Below, in pieces: positions 8,882 to 17,777 of a stretch of DNA of 64,000 nucleotides. The position numbers were made by a program, and so were the translations under genes. Below the pieces are notes generated by a model that was given only the letters and a program-made list of their open reading frames with translations, did no database searches and was not told the origin of the DNA. Each line of letters begins with the position of its first letter. Position 1 is the stretch's first letter. The stretch spans positions 1 to 64,000 of the forward strand of contig JADYUK010000014.1 of the NCBI GenBank assembly GCA_021531755.1. Reading direction: 5' to 3'. Source of the stretch: Hoylesella loescheii (GTDB lineage: Bacteria > Bacteroidota > Bacteroidia > Bacteroidales > Bacteroidaceae).

Positions 8882-10015
8882 ATGAGAACAATCATCATAA
8901 CAGGAGGTGCGGGCTTCATAGGCTCGCATGTCGTGAGGCTCTTTGTCAACAAGTACCCCGATTATCGCATCATCAACCTTGACAAGCTGACATACGCGGG
9001 CAACCTTGCTAATCTAAAGGACATAGAAGACCGTCCGAATTATACATTCGTGCGGATGGACATATGCGACTACGAGGCCATCCTCACCCTCATGCAGACA
9101 GAGCATGTTGACGGCATCATACATCTTGCGGCAGAGAGTCATGTCGACCGAAGCATAAAGGACCCCTTCACCTTCGCGCGCACTAATGTAATGGGCACAT
9201 TGTCACTCCTCCAGGCGGCCAAGACCTATTGGTCGTCGCTCCCTGAGCGATATGAGGGCAAACTCTTCTACCACATCTCTACCGATGAGGTCTATGGGGC
9301 ATTGTCCCTGACCAATCCAGAGGGGCTTCCATCGCCTTTTGCCACTGCCGCCTCGAGCGCCATCCACCATCACGCCTATGGCACAGACTTCTTCCTTGAG
9401 ACGACGAAGTACAACCCCCACTCACCCTATTCTGCATCAAAGGCTAGCTCAGACCATTTTGTCCGGGCATTCCACGATACATACGGTCTCCCGACTATTG
9501 TCACCAACTGTTCAAACAATTACGGCCCATACCAGTTCCCAGAGAAGCTGATACCCCTCTTCATCAATAATATACGCCACCGCCGTCCTCTACCTGTCTA
9601 TGGCAAAGGTGAGAACGTCCGTGACTGGCTCTATGTTGAGGACCATGCCCGTGCTATTGACACCATCTTCCATCGTGGCACAATCGCCGAGACATACAAC
9701 ATCGGTGGATTCAATGAGTGGAAGAATATCGATATCATCCGTGTCATTATCAACACTGTCGACCGTCTCCTCGGCCGCTCTGAGGGTGAGGATATGAATC
9801 TCATAACATACGTCACCGACCGTCCCGGGCATGACGCCCGCTATGCCATCGACAGCCGCAAGCTGCAGCGTGAGTTAGGATGGGAGCCTTCTCTGCAATT
9901 TGAGGAAGGCATAGAGCGTACTGTCCGCTGGTATCTCGACAATGAGGAGTGGGTGGACAATATAACATCGGGAGAGTACGAGCGGTATTACGAGAGCATG
10001 TATGGAGACAGGTAG
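8882..10015 (+). CDS. rmlB: dTDP-glucose 4,6-dehydratase
   Basis: Cytosolic short-chain dehydrogenase/reductase that converts dTDP-glucose to dTDP-4-keto-6-deoxyglucose, the second step of dTDP-L-rhamnose synthesis. The 377-residue protein has the NAD motif GGAGFIGS (8-15), HLAAESHVDRS, the catalytic Thr-Asp-Glu at 134-136 (STDEVYG), Tyr183 and Lys187 (YSASK), and the substrate loop NNYGPYQFPEKLIPL. A roughly 25-residue insertion between VYG and the Y-x3-K region is typical of Bacteroidota enzymes. rmlA, rmlC and rmlD are not in this window, so it is separated from its pathway partners. A strong terminator follows directly. Confidence 0.95.
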   Translation: MRTIIITGGAGFIGSHVVRLFVNKYPDYRIINLDKLTYAGNLANLKDIEDRPNYTFVRMDICDYEAILTLMQTEHVDGIIHLAAESHVDRSIKDPFTFARTNVMGTLSLLQAAKTYWSSLPERYEGKLFYHISTDEVYGALSLTNPEGLPSPFATAASSAIHHHAYGTDFFLETTKYNPHSPYSASKASSDHFVRAFHDTYGLPTIVTNCSNNYGPYQFPEKLIPLFINNIRHRRPLPVYGKGENVRDWLYVEDHARAIDTIFHRGTIAETYNIGGFNEWKNIDIIRVIINTVDRLLGRSEGEDMNLITYVTDRPGHDARYAIDSRKLQRELGWEPSLQFEEGIERTVRWYLDNEEWVDNITSGEYERYYESMYGDR

Positions 10016-10047
10016 TAGCCTCTCCACTATCTGTGATATATAAAATA

Positions 10048-10092
10048 ATGTCCAGCACCTGACAATGCAGAAGGGTGCTGGACATCATTTTT
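10048..10092 (+). terminator. rmlB terminator
   Basis: A 12-bp perfect stem (10048-10059 with 10074-10085, ATGTCCAGCACC and its complement) is followed by CATTTTT. It lies about 30 nt after the rmlB stop. Confidence 0.85.
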
Positions 10093-10284
10093 GGGGGGGT
10101 GGAGGGATGTTGGGGCTATCTCCTCGCCTTGCCACCCTTGGCCTCGAACGTATAGAGTCTGTCACTATTAACGGTTATGTGCCCGCATTTTCCATTGTCG
10201 CCTGTAGATTTTTTATGTTTTTTTCTGCATGCTATAGCTGTGCTTGTATTTGAATGCTTCCGCTCTCCATGGACAAGAATAGTT

Positions 10285-10330
10285 GATGCCGTCCCACATG
10301 TTGTCGCTACAACATGCAATGGACGGCATC
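10285..10330. repeat. Long intergenic hairpin
   Basis: Outer arms 10285-10294 and 10321-10330 (GATGCCGTCC/GGACGGCATC) are perfect complements. Inner arms CATGTTGT/ACAACATG close on a CGCT tetraloop, giving 18 bp with a small internal loop. Neither side has a T tail, so it is not a classical terminator. The rest of 10093-10628 has polypyrimidine runs and no gene. Confidence 0.7.
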
Positions 10331-10628
10331 TGTCTGTCTAACTAACTAACTTTGTTGTTTCCTTTTTTTCTTTCTTTCTTCAAGTTTTTCTTTGTGAGCT
10401 TTTTCCTTATCGCCCATGTATCCTGTTATGTCGCCTGAAATTCGGTTCGCCGCTCATCTTTCTACCTATTGCCCCCATTGCCTCTGGAGAAGGCCAAGTC
10501 GTGGCCAGACCATCACTCAGTTCCTCTCTCTGCATTGTGGAGCTTGTGCTATTAGGGGCTATTCATCGGGGGTGGAGAGGAGATAAGCCGCGAGTGAGAC
10601 AATAGGCTGGGTGGTGGAGAACTGTCGC

Positions 10629-11078
10629 TCAGCGTGTGATGCGCTGTATATCCTCTATGGTCATCGTTCCGGTGATATTAATCACCTGCACCACTTCGCT
10701 CTCTATGTTCAGCAGTACGAACTCGTTAAAGCGTCCTGCCTTCTTCATGTATATATAAGTCCGCTCGCTATTATCCTTATGTCTCAGCATCTCCTCATAC
10801 TTGCCTTTCTTGAACTCGGCTATCGCGTCGGCCTTCAGTTTCTGTGCTGTGACACGGTCCTCACAATTAAGCATTCGGATACTTTCTATTTTCTGTGTTA
10901 TAGACTTTATGTTCATGTCGCCGACATTCATATAGCCTGAGGCCAGCGCGAGGAGAGCCTTTGAGATATAGACGGTCTCAACGCCCTTGGCATCCTCATA
11001 TTTCTTGAACAGCGATTCCTGTGCTGATGCTGTCAGCGTGATGGCTGAGAGCATGATAATGATTATTGTCTTTTTCAT
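10629..11078 (-). CDS. DUF4252 secreted protein (second copy)
   Basis: A 149-residue exported protein. I take the ATG at 11078, which opens on a signal peptide MKKTIIIIMLSAITLTASAQ; an earlier in-frame ATG adds only six residues. The mature part (LFKKYEDAKGVETVYISKALLALASG...MNIKSITQKIESIRMLNCED) matches the DUF4252 family of small Bacteroidota envelope proteins of unknown function. It is the last of four minus-strand genes that include an ECF sigma factor, and a paralogue (12600-13088) opens the same group. The 240-nt gap to the anti-sigma gene contains only a weak hairpin (11129-11136 with 11164-11171). Confidence 0.85.
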   Translation of the reverse strand: MKKTIIIIMLSAITLTASAQESLFKKYEDAKGVETVYISKALLALASGYMNVGDMNIKSITQKIESIRMLNCEDRVTAQKLKADAIAEFKKGKYEEMLRHKDNSERTYIYMKKAGRFNEFVLLNIESEVVQVINITGTMTIEDIQRITR

Positions 11079-11317
11079 TGTGATACAAAATGTCAAATTA
11101 TCGGTTTTCCCATATGTAGCAGTGTGAGTCTTCCCATCAGGCTTCTTTGTGTGTGTAGTTTAGTGGGAAGATAGCACTCAAATACTTTTGTTGTGTCGCA
11201 TAGCGTGTTTTTGGGGGTGGAGCATGCAACAACCTGTTCCGTACATCAGCTTTTTGCCATGTTCCCTTTTTAAGAGAATTCTTCAGGAGCTTTCGTCCGG
11301 ATATCATTTTGCAGAAG

Positions 11318-11809
11318 TCAATTATTATGTTTCCCCAAAGCGTCGAGTCCCTCGTTCATGCTCTTTGAGAATTTCATGAGAGCGAGTTCTGTGACAGCCT
11401 TTGCCTGCTCTATCTCCTCCTTGGTATATTCTGTCTGTCTGTTGTCCTGCTCTTGTGCCGTCTGTGCGGTTCCGTTGTTGTGCATAGAGAGCATGCCAAT
11501 AGTTGTGAGGATGAGGAGCGAGGCAGCTATGCCAGACATCCATCTTAGTGAGAGTCTTCGCTCCCGACGTGTGGTGCTCCGCTCTATTCTGTTCCATGAT
11601 TCAGCCTGCCGCGCCATGCGGCGCTCTATGCCTGCTGTGCCATGAGCCTCGGCTATGCCATAAAGTCTGTCGAAAAGCTCGCGGTCAGCTTCCATATCGG
11701 CTGGAATATCGTCCTGGGAGAGATATTCCATGATATGGATCTCTTCGATGAAATCTGTCTTTCCGGCATAGTATTTATCCAGCAATAATCTTATTTGTTC
11801 TTTGTCCAT
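11318..11809 (-). CDS. Putative membrane anti-sigma factor
   Basis: A 163-residue single-pass membrane protein. A cytoplasmic, charged N-terminal part (MDKEQIRLLLDKYYAGKTDF, about 1-88, very Arg-rich near 65-88) is followed by one membrane helix (SGIAASLLILTTIGMLSM, about 91-108) and a short polar periplasmic tail. This architecture and the position directly after an ECF sigma gene fit a regulator that holds the sigma factor at the membrane. There is no zinc-binding ZAS motif and no FecR domain, so the assignment rests on topology and context. Confidence 0.6.
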   Translation of the reverse strand: MDKEQIRLLLDKYYAGKTDFIEEIHIMEYLSQDDIPADMEADRELFDRLYGIAEAHGTAGIERRMARQAESWNRIERSTTRRERRLSLRWMSGIAASLLILTTIGMLSMHNNGTAQTAQEQDNRQTEYTKEEIEQAKAVTELALMKFSKSMNEGLDALGKHNN

Positions 11810-11911
11810 TGTTCAATATTTGGTTTCTACTTTATCGTTGACTTTGTCCGTTACCTCCCCATGGTCAGTGGGTATGGAGGACAAGTGCTTGGCTTTGCCG
11901 ACCCCTGATGT

Positions 11912-12006
11912 GCTAAGCGAAGACGTTGGCTTCGCCTTCGTTTTCTCGCCATGGCATAGCCCAAGCAAGCTTGGCCTCTGCTCATCTGGCTAAGCGAAAA
12001 CGTTGG
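11912..12006. repeat. 18-bp direct repeat between sigma and anti-sigma genes
   Basis: GCTAAGCGAARACGTTGG occurs at 11912-11929 and 11989-12006, 77 bp apart, with one difference. It lies in the 249-nt gap between two genes that are usually adjacent. No gene is seen in the gap. Confidence 0.7.
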
Positions 12007-12058
12007 TGGTCTCGTTTGCTATGCGTTGTGGGCCTGTCCCGCTTCTGATATTTTCCCG

Positions 12059-12565
12059 TCATCGCCCTCTGTCAAGTCCCGTTATGAACTGCCGCAGGGC
12101 CTTCCTGCCCCGGCTCAGCAGTGTTCTCAGGTTCGGGACAGTCAGTCCGGTCACTCCAGCCATCTCGTCGTATGTCATGTTCTCTATATCTTTCATGATA
12201 ACAACCATCCGTTGTTGTTCGGGCAGCCGGTCGATTATGTCCCGTGCTTTCTCTGCAAGGTCGCGGTGCTCGGTGCGTCTGGCGATATCGTCAGCTGACG
12301 CTATTTGCAGATTCTCCGTTACTGGCGAGACTGTGTCGATATGCTGCCCTCGACGTTTGTCGATATATACATTACGCACCATACGCACCGAATAGGCCTC
12401 TGCGTTGCCGACATTGTCCAGGAACTCGCGGTGACTCCACAGTCTTAAGAATGTCTCTTGGACTATATCCTCAGCCTCGTCGCTGTTGCCTGTCAACCTA
12501 TATGCCGCCCAGTACATTGTCTTGCTGCATGTGATGTATTTCTCCTTGAAATCATTTATATCCAT
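12059..12565 (-). CDS. ECF-type RNA polymerase sigma factor
   Basis: A 168-residue sigma-70 family extracytoplasmic-function sigma factor. Region 2 contains the core-binding motif DEAEDIVQETFLRLW, and region 4 the helix-turn-helix string TYDEMAGVTGLTVPNLRTLL followed by SRGRKALRQ. Region 3 is absent, as expected for ECF factors. It should direct RNA polymerase to a set of envelope-related promoters under control of the anti-sigma candidate encoded downstream. A DUF4252 lipoprotein gene is 34 nt upstream, so they are probably co-transcribed. Confidence 0.92.
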   Translation of the reverse strand: MDINDFKEKYITCSKTMYWAAYRLTGNSDEAEDIVQETFLRLWSHREFLDNVGNAEAYSVRMVRNVYIDKRRGQHIDTVSPVTENLQIASADDIARRTEHRDLAEKARDIIDRLPEQQRMVVIMKDIENMTYDEMAGVTGLTVPNLRTLLSRGRKALRQFITGLDRGR

Positions 12566-12599
12566 ATCCTGGAATATTAGGTGTGGGGGAGGATGAGGC

Positions 12600-13088
12600 T
12601 TATGGCTTTCTCTTCTTTGTCTGTTGCTCGATTATTCGCCCTATGTCTTCAGGCTTTATCTTGCCTTTTATCTCTACCAGCATAGCGCCGTCCGACTCGC
12701 TGTTCGCCACCAGCAGCTCGCGTATATAGTTGCCCTTACGCTTTACGAGAACCTTGATTTCATCAGTAGAGTCCTTCACTCTGACTATTTCCTCATAGCC
12801 TTTCAGCGGCAACGCTGAGACGGCAGAGTTGAAATCACGCCTTGTGGCGGCGTCACAACCACTCATGTCCAGGACTTTGACCGAGCTGATATGTCGTGCG
12901 ATATCCATCTCCCCCGTGTTTCCACCCTTGCCTGCGAATGCCATGCCTAACTTCATCATGGTTTTCGGGACATGTACGTAATCTGCGTTTGGCTTGTCCT
13001 TGAAATCGGTGAAGATGCTTGCTGTTGATCTTCCACAACCTGACAGGAACGATGCTATGACTATTAGTGTGATAATTATTTGCTTCAT
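12600..13088 (-). CDS. DUF4252 lipoprotein (first copy)
   Basis: A 162-residue predicted lipoprotein with lipobox LSGC near residue 18. The mature part has the DUF4252 pattern: VHVPKTMMKLGMAFAG, MDIARHISSVKVLDMSGCD and a C-terminal IKGKIKPEDIGRIIEQ, which parallels the end of the copy at 10629-11078 (ITGTMTIEDIQRI). Function unknown. It is the first gene of the ECF sigma group. Pairs of such proteins beside a sigma factor suggest a signal or target role in the envelope, which is an inference. Confidence 0.85.
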   Translation of the reverse strand: MKQIIITLIVIASFLSGCGRSTASIFTDFKDKPNADYVHVPKTMMKLGMAFAGKGGNTGEMDIARHISSVKVLDMSGCDAATRRDFNSAVSALPLKGYEEIVRVKDSTDEIKVLVKRKGNYIRELLVANSESDGAMLVEIKGKIKPEDIGRIIEQQTKKRKP

Positions 13089-13362
13089 TTTCTTGCCCTT
13101 TCTGTTTCGGTTTGTTTGTCGATTTTTGTATTGTCTGTTTTGTCAGCTTCCGGATCGCTTCTATATATACAGACGTACAATACAGGCAAAACATTACACG
13201 GAGAGAGGCATTTTTTTCTCATTTCCCTCTATTACTGTCTGGTAAACATATCTGACGTTTTATTCGGTCAGTAATAAAACAGAGTAGGAGGAAAGCGCTG
13301 ACCATGGGCGCTTGTCTCCTACTCTGTTCCTTTATGGGATTATTATGGTGTGGAATGGAGCC

Positions 13363-14985
13363 TTATTCTACACGTGTTATCCGCAGCATGATGTATGGTT
13401 TGCCAGGCAACTTCACTTTGCGGCCCCTTACATCTGTCATGCGTTTTGCCGCAGCAGGCTTAGTCTCGAATGTCTCCTTACACTCGGTTATGGTCATGTT
13501 CCATGTATCGATGATCTCCACCTTGAAGCGCTCACCACCTTGAAGGCGTGTGAACGATGCGTTCTTCGCAGGCAGTGAGAACAGCCACTCACGTTGGCGC
13601 TCATGCCCGAAGTATATCAGATAGTGGCCCTCGCCCCCTGACGCTGTCAGAGGGTCCCAGCTGTTGTCGGCAAGCTGGAGAGGGTGGGGTAGAGACTCTA
13701 TTATCCCACGCATGAATTTGATGCGCTTAGGCGCTGTCCCCTTGAATTTCCCTCCTGTGGCGAGGAACGAGAACCCTGTGTAGTAGTCAGGCTCTGTGCA
13801 GAAACACTCGCCATGGGTGACGTATGTCCCGCCCATCAGTCCGGTCCACATTCTCTCGAGCATCTCCTCGCCCGACAGCTGTGCCCAGCGCTGTGAGTGG
13901 TCGCCCTCGTAGCATACCTCGTCAAATATGACAGGCTTGTGGTATATGTTACGCACCGTCGCAGCCCCCTCTATGTTATATAGCGGGCCTTGGTCCTGAA
14001 TGCTCGCGTGGGTGAACCATGGCAGTGTGTAGTTGATATATTTCGCCGTCCCGCCGTGTATGGACAGCAGGTGGTGGTATGGGTCGAGCTTGTGGATATA
14101 GCGTGTCATCTCTATCCACTCGTCGTGATGGCGCGCCTTGACGAGGTCCCATTCATTGGCGACAGACCACCACACATTGCTGTATGCCGACAGGCGGGCG
14201 ACGGTATAGCGTATATAGCGCATGTTGTTCTCCATTGTCATGCGGTCGAATCCCCATAGTCCGGCGTCATATGGAGTGAAGAGGATGACATCAGCCTCAC
14301 AGCCTATAGCCTTGAGCTCGAGTATGCGGCGTTCCACATTACGGAAGAACTCGGGAGAGAAACGGCTGAAATCCCATGTGAACGTCTCCTTCCCACTGGC
14401 TTCTGTGCTGTGACCGACGAGCTGGAATGGATATAGCTGTGGGCGCTCGTTGACGCTGTTGTTGGGGAAGATGCAGAATCTCAGTTTGTTGAACCCTGTC
14501 TCGGAGAGTGTCCGCACTGTCTCGTCCTGGCGCTCGGACGTAGAGTGTAGCCATGCGTAGGACGTTGTCCCGACAGGCTGGTAGAATGTTCCGTCGGCAT
14601 AGCTGAATGTCTGTCCGCCAGAGACGGACACCATGCCACGGTCGCCATTTACAGGCGTCGTACATTCTATCTCTCCTGAGATATTGTTCATCTCTGCCAC
14701 TGACGATGATGTGGTGTATGTCCATTGGCCCTGCCTTGTAGGCATGAAGCGTATGATGAACTTGTCGTCGCCGTCGTAGAATCCGTCGACGCGTATTGTA
14801 TCAGCTGTCGTCTTGTGGACGAACTGCGCGGTCAGTCGTATGTCGGTGAAGGGGTTCTGCCGTGTGTGGTGGGTCAGAGCCCGTTCGAATATTCCCCATT
14901 GCGCCACCCGCTCCTGGGCATGAAGCGTGGTGGAGAGCATCAGGAAGAGCAGTGTTGTAGTGTATATGTGAATCCTGTTTGTCAT
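13363..14985 (-). CDS. Secreted DUF5060/DUF4038-type glycoside hydrolase
   Basis: A 540-residue exported enzyme, started at the ATG at 14985 because it opens a signal peptide (MTNRIHIYTTTLLFLMLS). Residues about 25-115 resemble the DUF5060 beta-sandwich (VAQWGIFERALTH, RVDGFYDGDDKFIIRFMP). The core is an apiosidase-like (DUF4038) TIM barrel (QPVGTTSYAWLH, FNKLRFCIFP). The acid/base is probably Glu278 (SVANEWD) and the nucleophile Glu356 (KPVIFDEVCYEGD). A C-terminal beta domain of the DUF5605 kind follows. It is the catalytic member of the adjacent susC/susD locus. The exact substrate cannot be read from the sequence; plant-type glycans such as apiose- or rhamnose-containing pectin are possible. 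Confidence 0.8.
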   Translation of the reverse strand: MTNRIHIYTTTLLFLMLSTTLHAQERVAQWGIFERALTHHTRQNPFTDIRLTAQFVHKTTADTIRVDGFYDGDDKFIIRFMPTRQGQWTYTTSSSVAEMNNISGEIECTTPVNGDRGMVSVSGGQTFSYADGTFYQPVGTTSYAWLHSTSERQDETVRTLSETGFNKLRFCIFPNNSVNERPQLYPFQLVGHSTEASGKETFTWDFSRFSPEFFRNVERRILELKAIGCEADVILFTPYDAGLWGFDRMTMENNMRYIRYTVARLSAYSNVWWSVANEWDLVKARHHDEWIEMTRYIHKLDPYHHLLSIHGGTAKYINYTLPWFTHASIQDQGPLYNIEGAATVRNIYHKPVIFDEVCYEGDHSQRWAQLSGEEMLERMWTGLMGGTYVTHGECFCTEPDYYTGFSFLATGGKFKGTAPKRIKFMRGIIESLPHPLQLADNSWDPLTASGGEGHYLIYFGHERQREWLFSLPAKNASFTRLQGGERFKVEIIDTWNMTITECKETFETKPAAAKRMTDVRGRKVKLPGKPYIMLRITRVE

Positions 14986-15435
14986 AATTTCAAGTTTATT
15001 TATCTCCCAGTTCAATCGATGTTCAATGACATTAATCGCGTCATAGGTCGGCGAAAGCCGGTCAGTTCATCCAGCACATAGCGGGCCATGTCGGGACTAA
15101 GAGTGAGGAAAAGATGGTGTGTAGAGAGACGAGAACTGTCTGAAAGCTTTCATGATATCTCATGAGAACACGCTTTGACTGTCGGACGACTGATTTGGGT
15201 TTATAGCATGTTGCAAAATGTTCAAAATGCTGAGGAGCGGCCTTCTCTCCATCGTAGCCTATGCCGCCTTGTCACGGGGCGTGGCGTATGGTGGGGACAA
15301 GACCGCTCCTTCTCTTTGTACCACAGATGCTGGCCTATACCGCTGTCTTGCGGTCTGGACCATCGGTGTGGCTTCTTGTCGTGTCTGTAATTCATTCTCC
15401 CGTCCTCTCATGAGAGTCTGGAAGAAGCCTTGTTG
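14986..15435. other. Intergenic region between susD and the glycosidase
   Basis: 450 nt without a credible gene. A palindrome TCTCATGAGA occurs twice, at 15158-15167 and 15406-15415 (extended to CTCTCATGAGAG at 15405-15416). No TAnnTTTG promoter was found on minus, so the glycosidase may be read through from susD or from an unusual promoter. Confidence 0.5.
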
Positions 15436-17613
15436 TTACTCGTTACGGAATCCGTAGCCGTTGGTGAATGCACCGTCAGAGTTCTTTATGATGTTGCCGC
15501 CAATCATGAGGAGATAGATTGGTGGTTGTCCGCTGACGTATCCGTTGTACACGAGATAGCTGTACTCACCGGCGTTCTTCACGATGTTCACGCCCCAGTC
15601 AGTCTTCTTGTATCCCTCAGCCTCGAGAGCTTTTGCCTCATCGCTGTTAGGGTCGATGTATGTGAAGAGCCCCTTTATGGCGAGGTTCGTCTCGTTGCCA
15701 GCAGTAAGAGCCTTTGTGCTTGTGCCGTTCTTGCTTGCCACAGCAGCCCAGTCATCGTTCTGTCCGCGCCATGATGGATAGAGGACAGGGTCGTCCTTCT
15801 TGTCAGCAGGGCACTGTGTCGTGAGGCGGTAGCCATAGAGCTTCTTGGCATCGACAAGTTTTGTCCATACATAAGCGGGGAGCACATTGCCGTTGGCGAA
15901 GCGGTGCCATCCCTTTGTCTCGAGGTCGTTTATCATCGCCTCAGACTCTGAGCGGAACTTCGCGATGGCTGTCTCGAGCTTGTTTGTGCGGATGAGGTCG
16001 AACTTGCGGCTTCCCTCACCTCCAAACTCGAACTTGCGCTCTTCGATACAAGCAGAGAGCAGTCCGCCACACTCACGTATGAATTCGTCAGTCTTGGCAA
16101 GTGCTGCCGAGCCGAAAGCGCGTGTCCTTATCTGCTCGAGGAGCTGGCGTCCCTCGCCGTCTTTGCCGAGAGCTGCCTTTATCTCAGCCTGCATGAGGAT
16201 GATGTCAGAGAAGCGCATGTATGGGTTGTTGATACCACTCTGGCGCTGCTTCACGGTCCATGGGTTTGTCATGCGGTTCTCGTCCCATTTGTTGTTGGCT
16301 ATGCCACCGTTGAGGCGTGAGCCCTTGGCGAAGCTAAGCATTCCCTCAGAGCCATTGCCGTTAGAGCCTGTCACGGCGCATGTGACATCGCGGCGGAGAT
16401 CGTTAGGGTCGAAGTCGCCATAGTAGTATATCGGGCTGAAGCGTGACTGTCCGTATGACTTGCATGGATAATAGGCCGATGAGCCACCGTTAGACGGACG
16501 GCCGAAGGCATATGGGCGCTCGCTGTTGCCGTCGGCGTGAGTGTCAGGAATCTCGTAGACACTCTCTCCTGCATAGGTGAGGACGTCGGTGTTGACACCC
16601 ATCATGTTCTCCTGGAAGACATACTGGTATGGGTTGCCATAGCGGTCGCCTGAGCGAGGGTCGACAGTCTGTAGCTTTGCTGTACCTGAGTTGGCGATGG
16701 CGTCGCCAAGATACTTCTCCGCGATGGCGTAGATTGTCTTCCAGTCACTGCGGCGTCCGTAGAAGCATTTGTACTTGTCGCTCGTGCTGACCTTCTCAAA
16801 CTGTATCACATTTCCTTTGAGGTCCTTGTAGTAGTCTGCTCCGAGGTCTGTGCGCCATGTCTGGTAACCACCCTCCCAGAGAGCGATGCGGCCTATGAGG
16901 CCTTCTGCGTATGTACGTGTGAACTTTGTCTTGTTGACAGCCGAAGACTCTCCCGGGCGGTACATGATAGGTATGACACGCTCAAGATCGGCAAGCATTG
17001 TCTCGGCGATAGAGTCACGGCATGTCAGGTGTGTGGCCACCTCGCCTGTGCGCAGCTGCAGAGGGATGTCGCCGTAGCAGCGCATCAGCTCATAGTAGCA
17101 TGTGGCGCGGAGACATACAGCCTCGCCGTAGACCTGGCTGAGGTCGGACGGTTTGCCCTGGTTGACCATCTCCTCGAACGATGCGCCCTCCTCGTATGAG
17201 GTTATGACGGTGTTGCAGAGAGAGATAATCTTGAAGGCGTTGGTCCATGGAGACTCGAAACCTCCGTTGCCGAAGGGGTCAAAAATCTCAGGGCCGTGGT
17301 TGGACAGGGTGGCGTCGTATCCATAGAAGTAGGATGGTGCCCAGCGGTTTATCTGTCCCTTGTAGCTCTCAGGCTGCAGCTCAGTGTCAGAGCTTGAGAC
17401 TACGAAGTTGTAGAAGCTGCCGTTGCCGTGGAATCCTCCGTCAGAGCGCCATACGCTGTATGCGTTCTGCATCGTGGCAGAAGCGGTGGTTGGGTCAGAG
17501 AAAACAAAGTCTCTGTCGAGTTCTGATGGCGAGCTTTGCTCGAGGAAGTCTGAGCATGAAGCCAGACCTAACAGCAACGCGCTTCCCAGTATGCTATATA
17601 TTGTCTTTTTCAT
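15436..17613 (-). CDS. SusD/RagB family glycan-binding lipoprotein
   Basis: A 725-residue outer-membrane lipoprotein (lipobox LASC near residue 20) that caps the SusC channel and binds oligosaccharides. SusD family features: FLEQSSPSELDRDFVFSDPTTASATMQNAY at the mature N-terminus, FKIISLCNTVITSYEE, the TPR-like AVCLRATCYYELMRCYGDIPL, and the C-terminal IRTRAFG...ECGGLLSACIEERKFEFGGEGSRKFDLIRTNKLE. It is longer than a typical SusD (about 500-600), with extra sequence in the C-terminal 150 residues. It is encoded 165 nt after susC, the canonical order. Confidence 0.95.
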   Translation of the reverse strand: MKKTIYSILGSALLLGLASCSDFLEQSSPSELDRDFVFSDPTTASATMQNAYSVWRSDGGFHGNGSFYNFVVSSSDTELQPESYKGQINRWAPSYFYGYDATLSNHGPEIFDPFGNGGFESPWTNAFKIISLCNTVITSYEEGASFEEMVNQGKPSDLSQVYGEAVCLRATCYYELMRCYGDIPLQLRTGEVATHLTCRDSIAETMLADLERVIPIMYRPGESSAVNKTKFTRTYAEGLIGRIALWEGGYQTWRTDLGADYYKDLKGNVIQFEKVSTSDKYKCFYGRRSDWKTIYAIAEKYLGDAIANSGTAKLQTVDPRSGDRYGNPYQYVFQENMMGVNTDVLTYAGESVYEIPDTHADGNSERPYAFGRPSNGGSSAYYPCKSYGQSRFSPIYYYGDFDPNDLRRDVTCAVTGSNGNGSEGMLSFAKGSRLNGGIANNKWDENRMTNPWTVKQRQSGINNPYMRFSDIILMQAEIKAALGKDGEGRQLLEQIRTRAFGSAALAKTDEFIRECGGLLSACIEERKFEFGGEGSRKFDLIRTNKLETAIAKFRSESEAMINDLETKGWHRFANGNVLPAYVWTKLVDAKKLYGYRLTTQCPADKKDDPVLYPSWRGQNDDWAAVASKNGTSTKALTAGNETNLAIKGLFTYIDPNSDEAKALEAEGYKKTDWGVNIVKNAGEYSYLVYNGYVSGQPPIYLLMIGGNIIKNSDGAFTNGYGFRNE

Positions 17614-17777
17614 ATTGTGATAGTTGGCTTGTTGATTTAAATGTGTTATTTCGCTATATCCTTTTATATGTCACGTGGCATCAACCAGAGTGTCAGCAGA
17701 GCATGTCGTCCGCCTTGTCTCCTGTATCGTGGAGATGTCCTGTCTGTCTTGTTACCGCACAGTGACAGTATTGAAGA

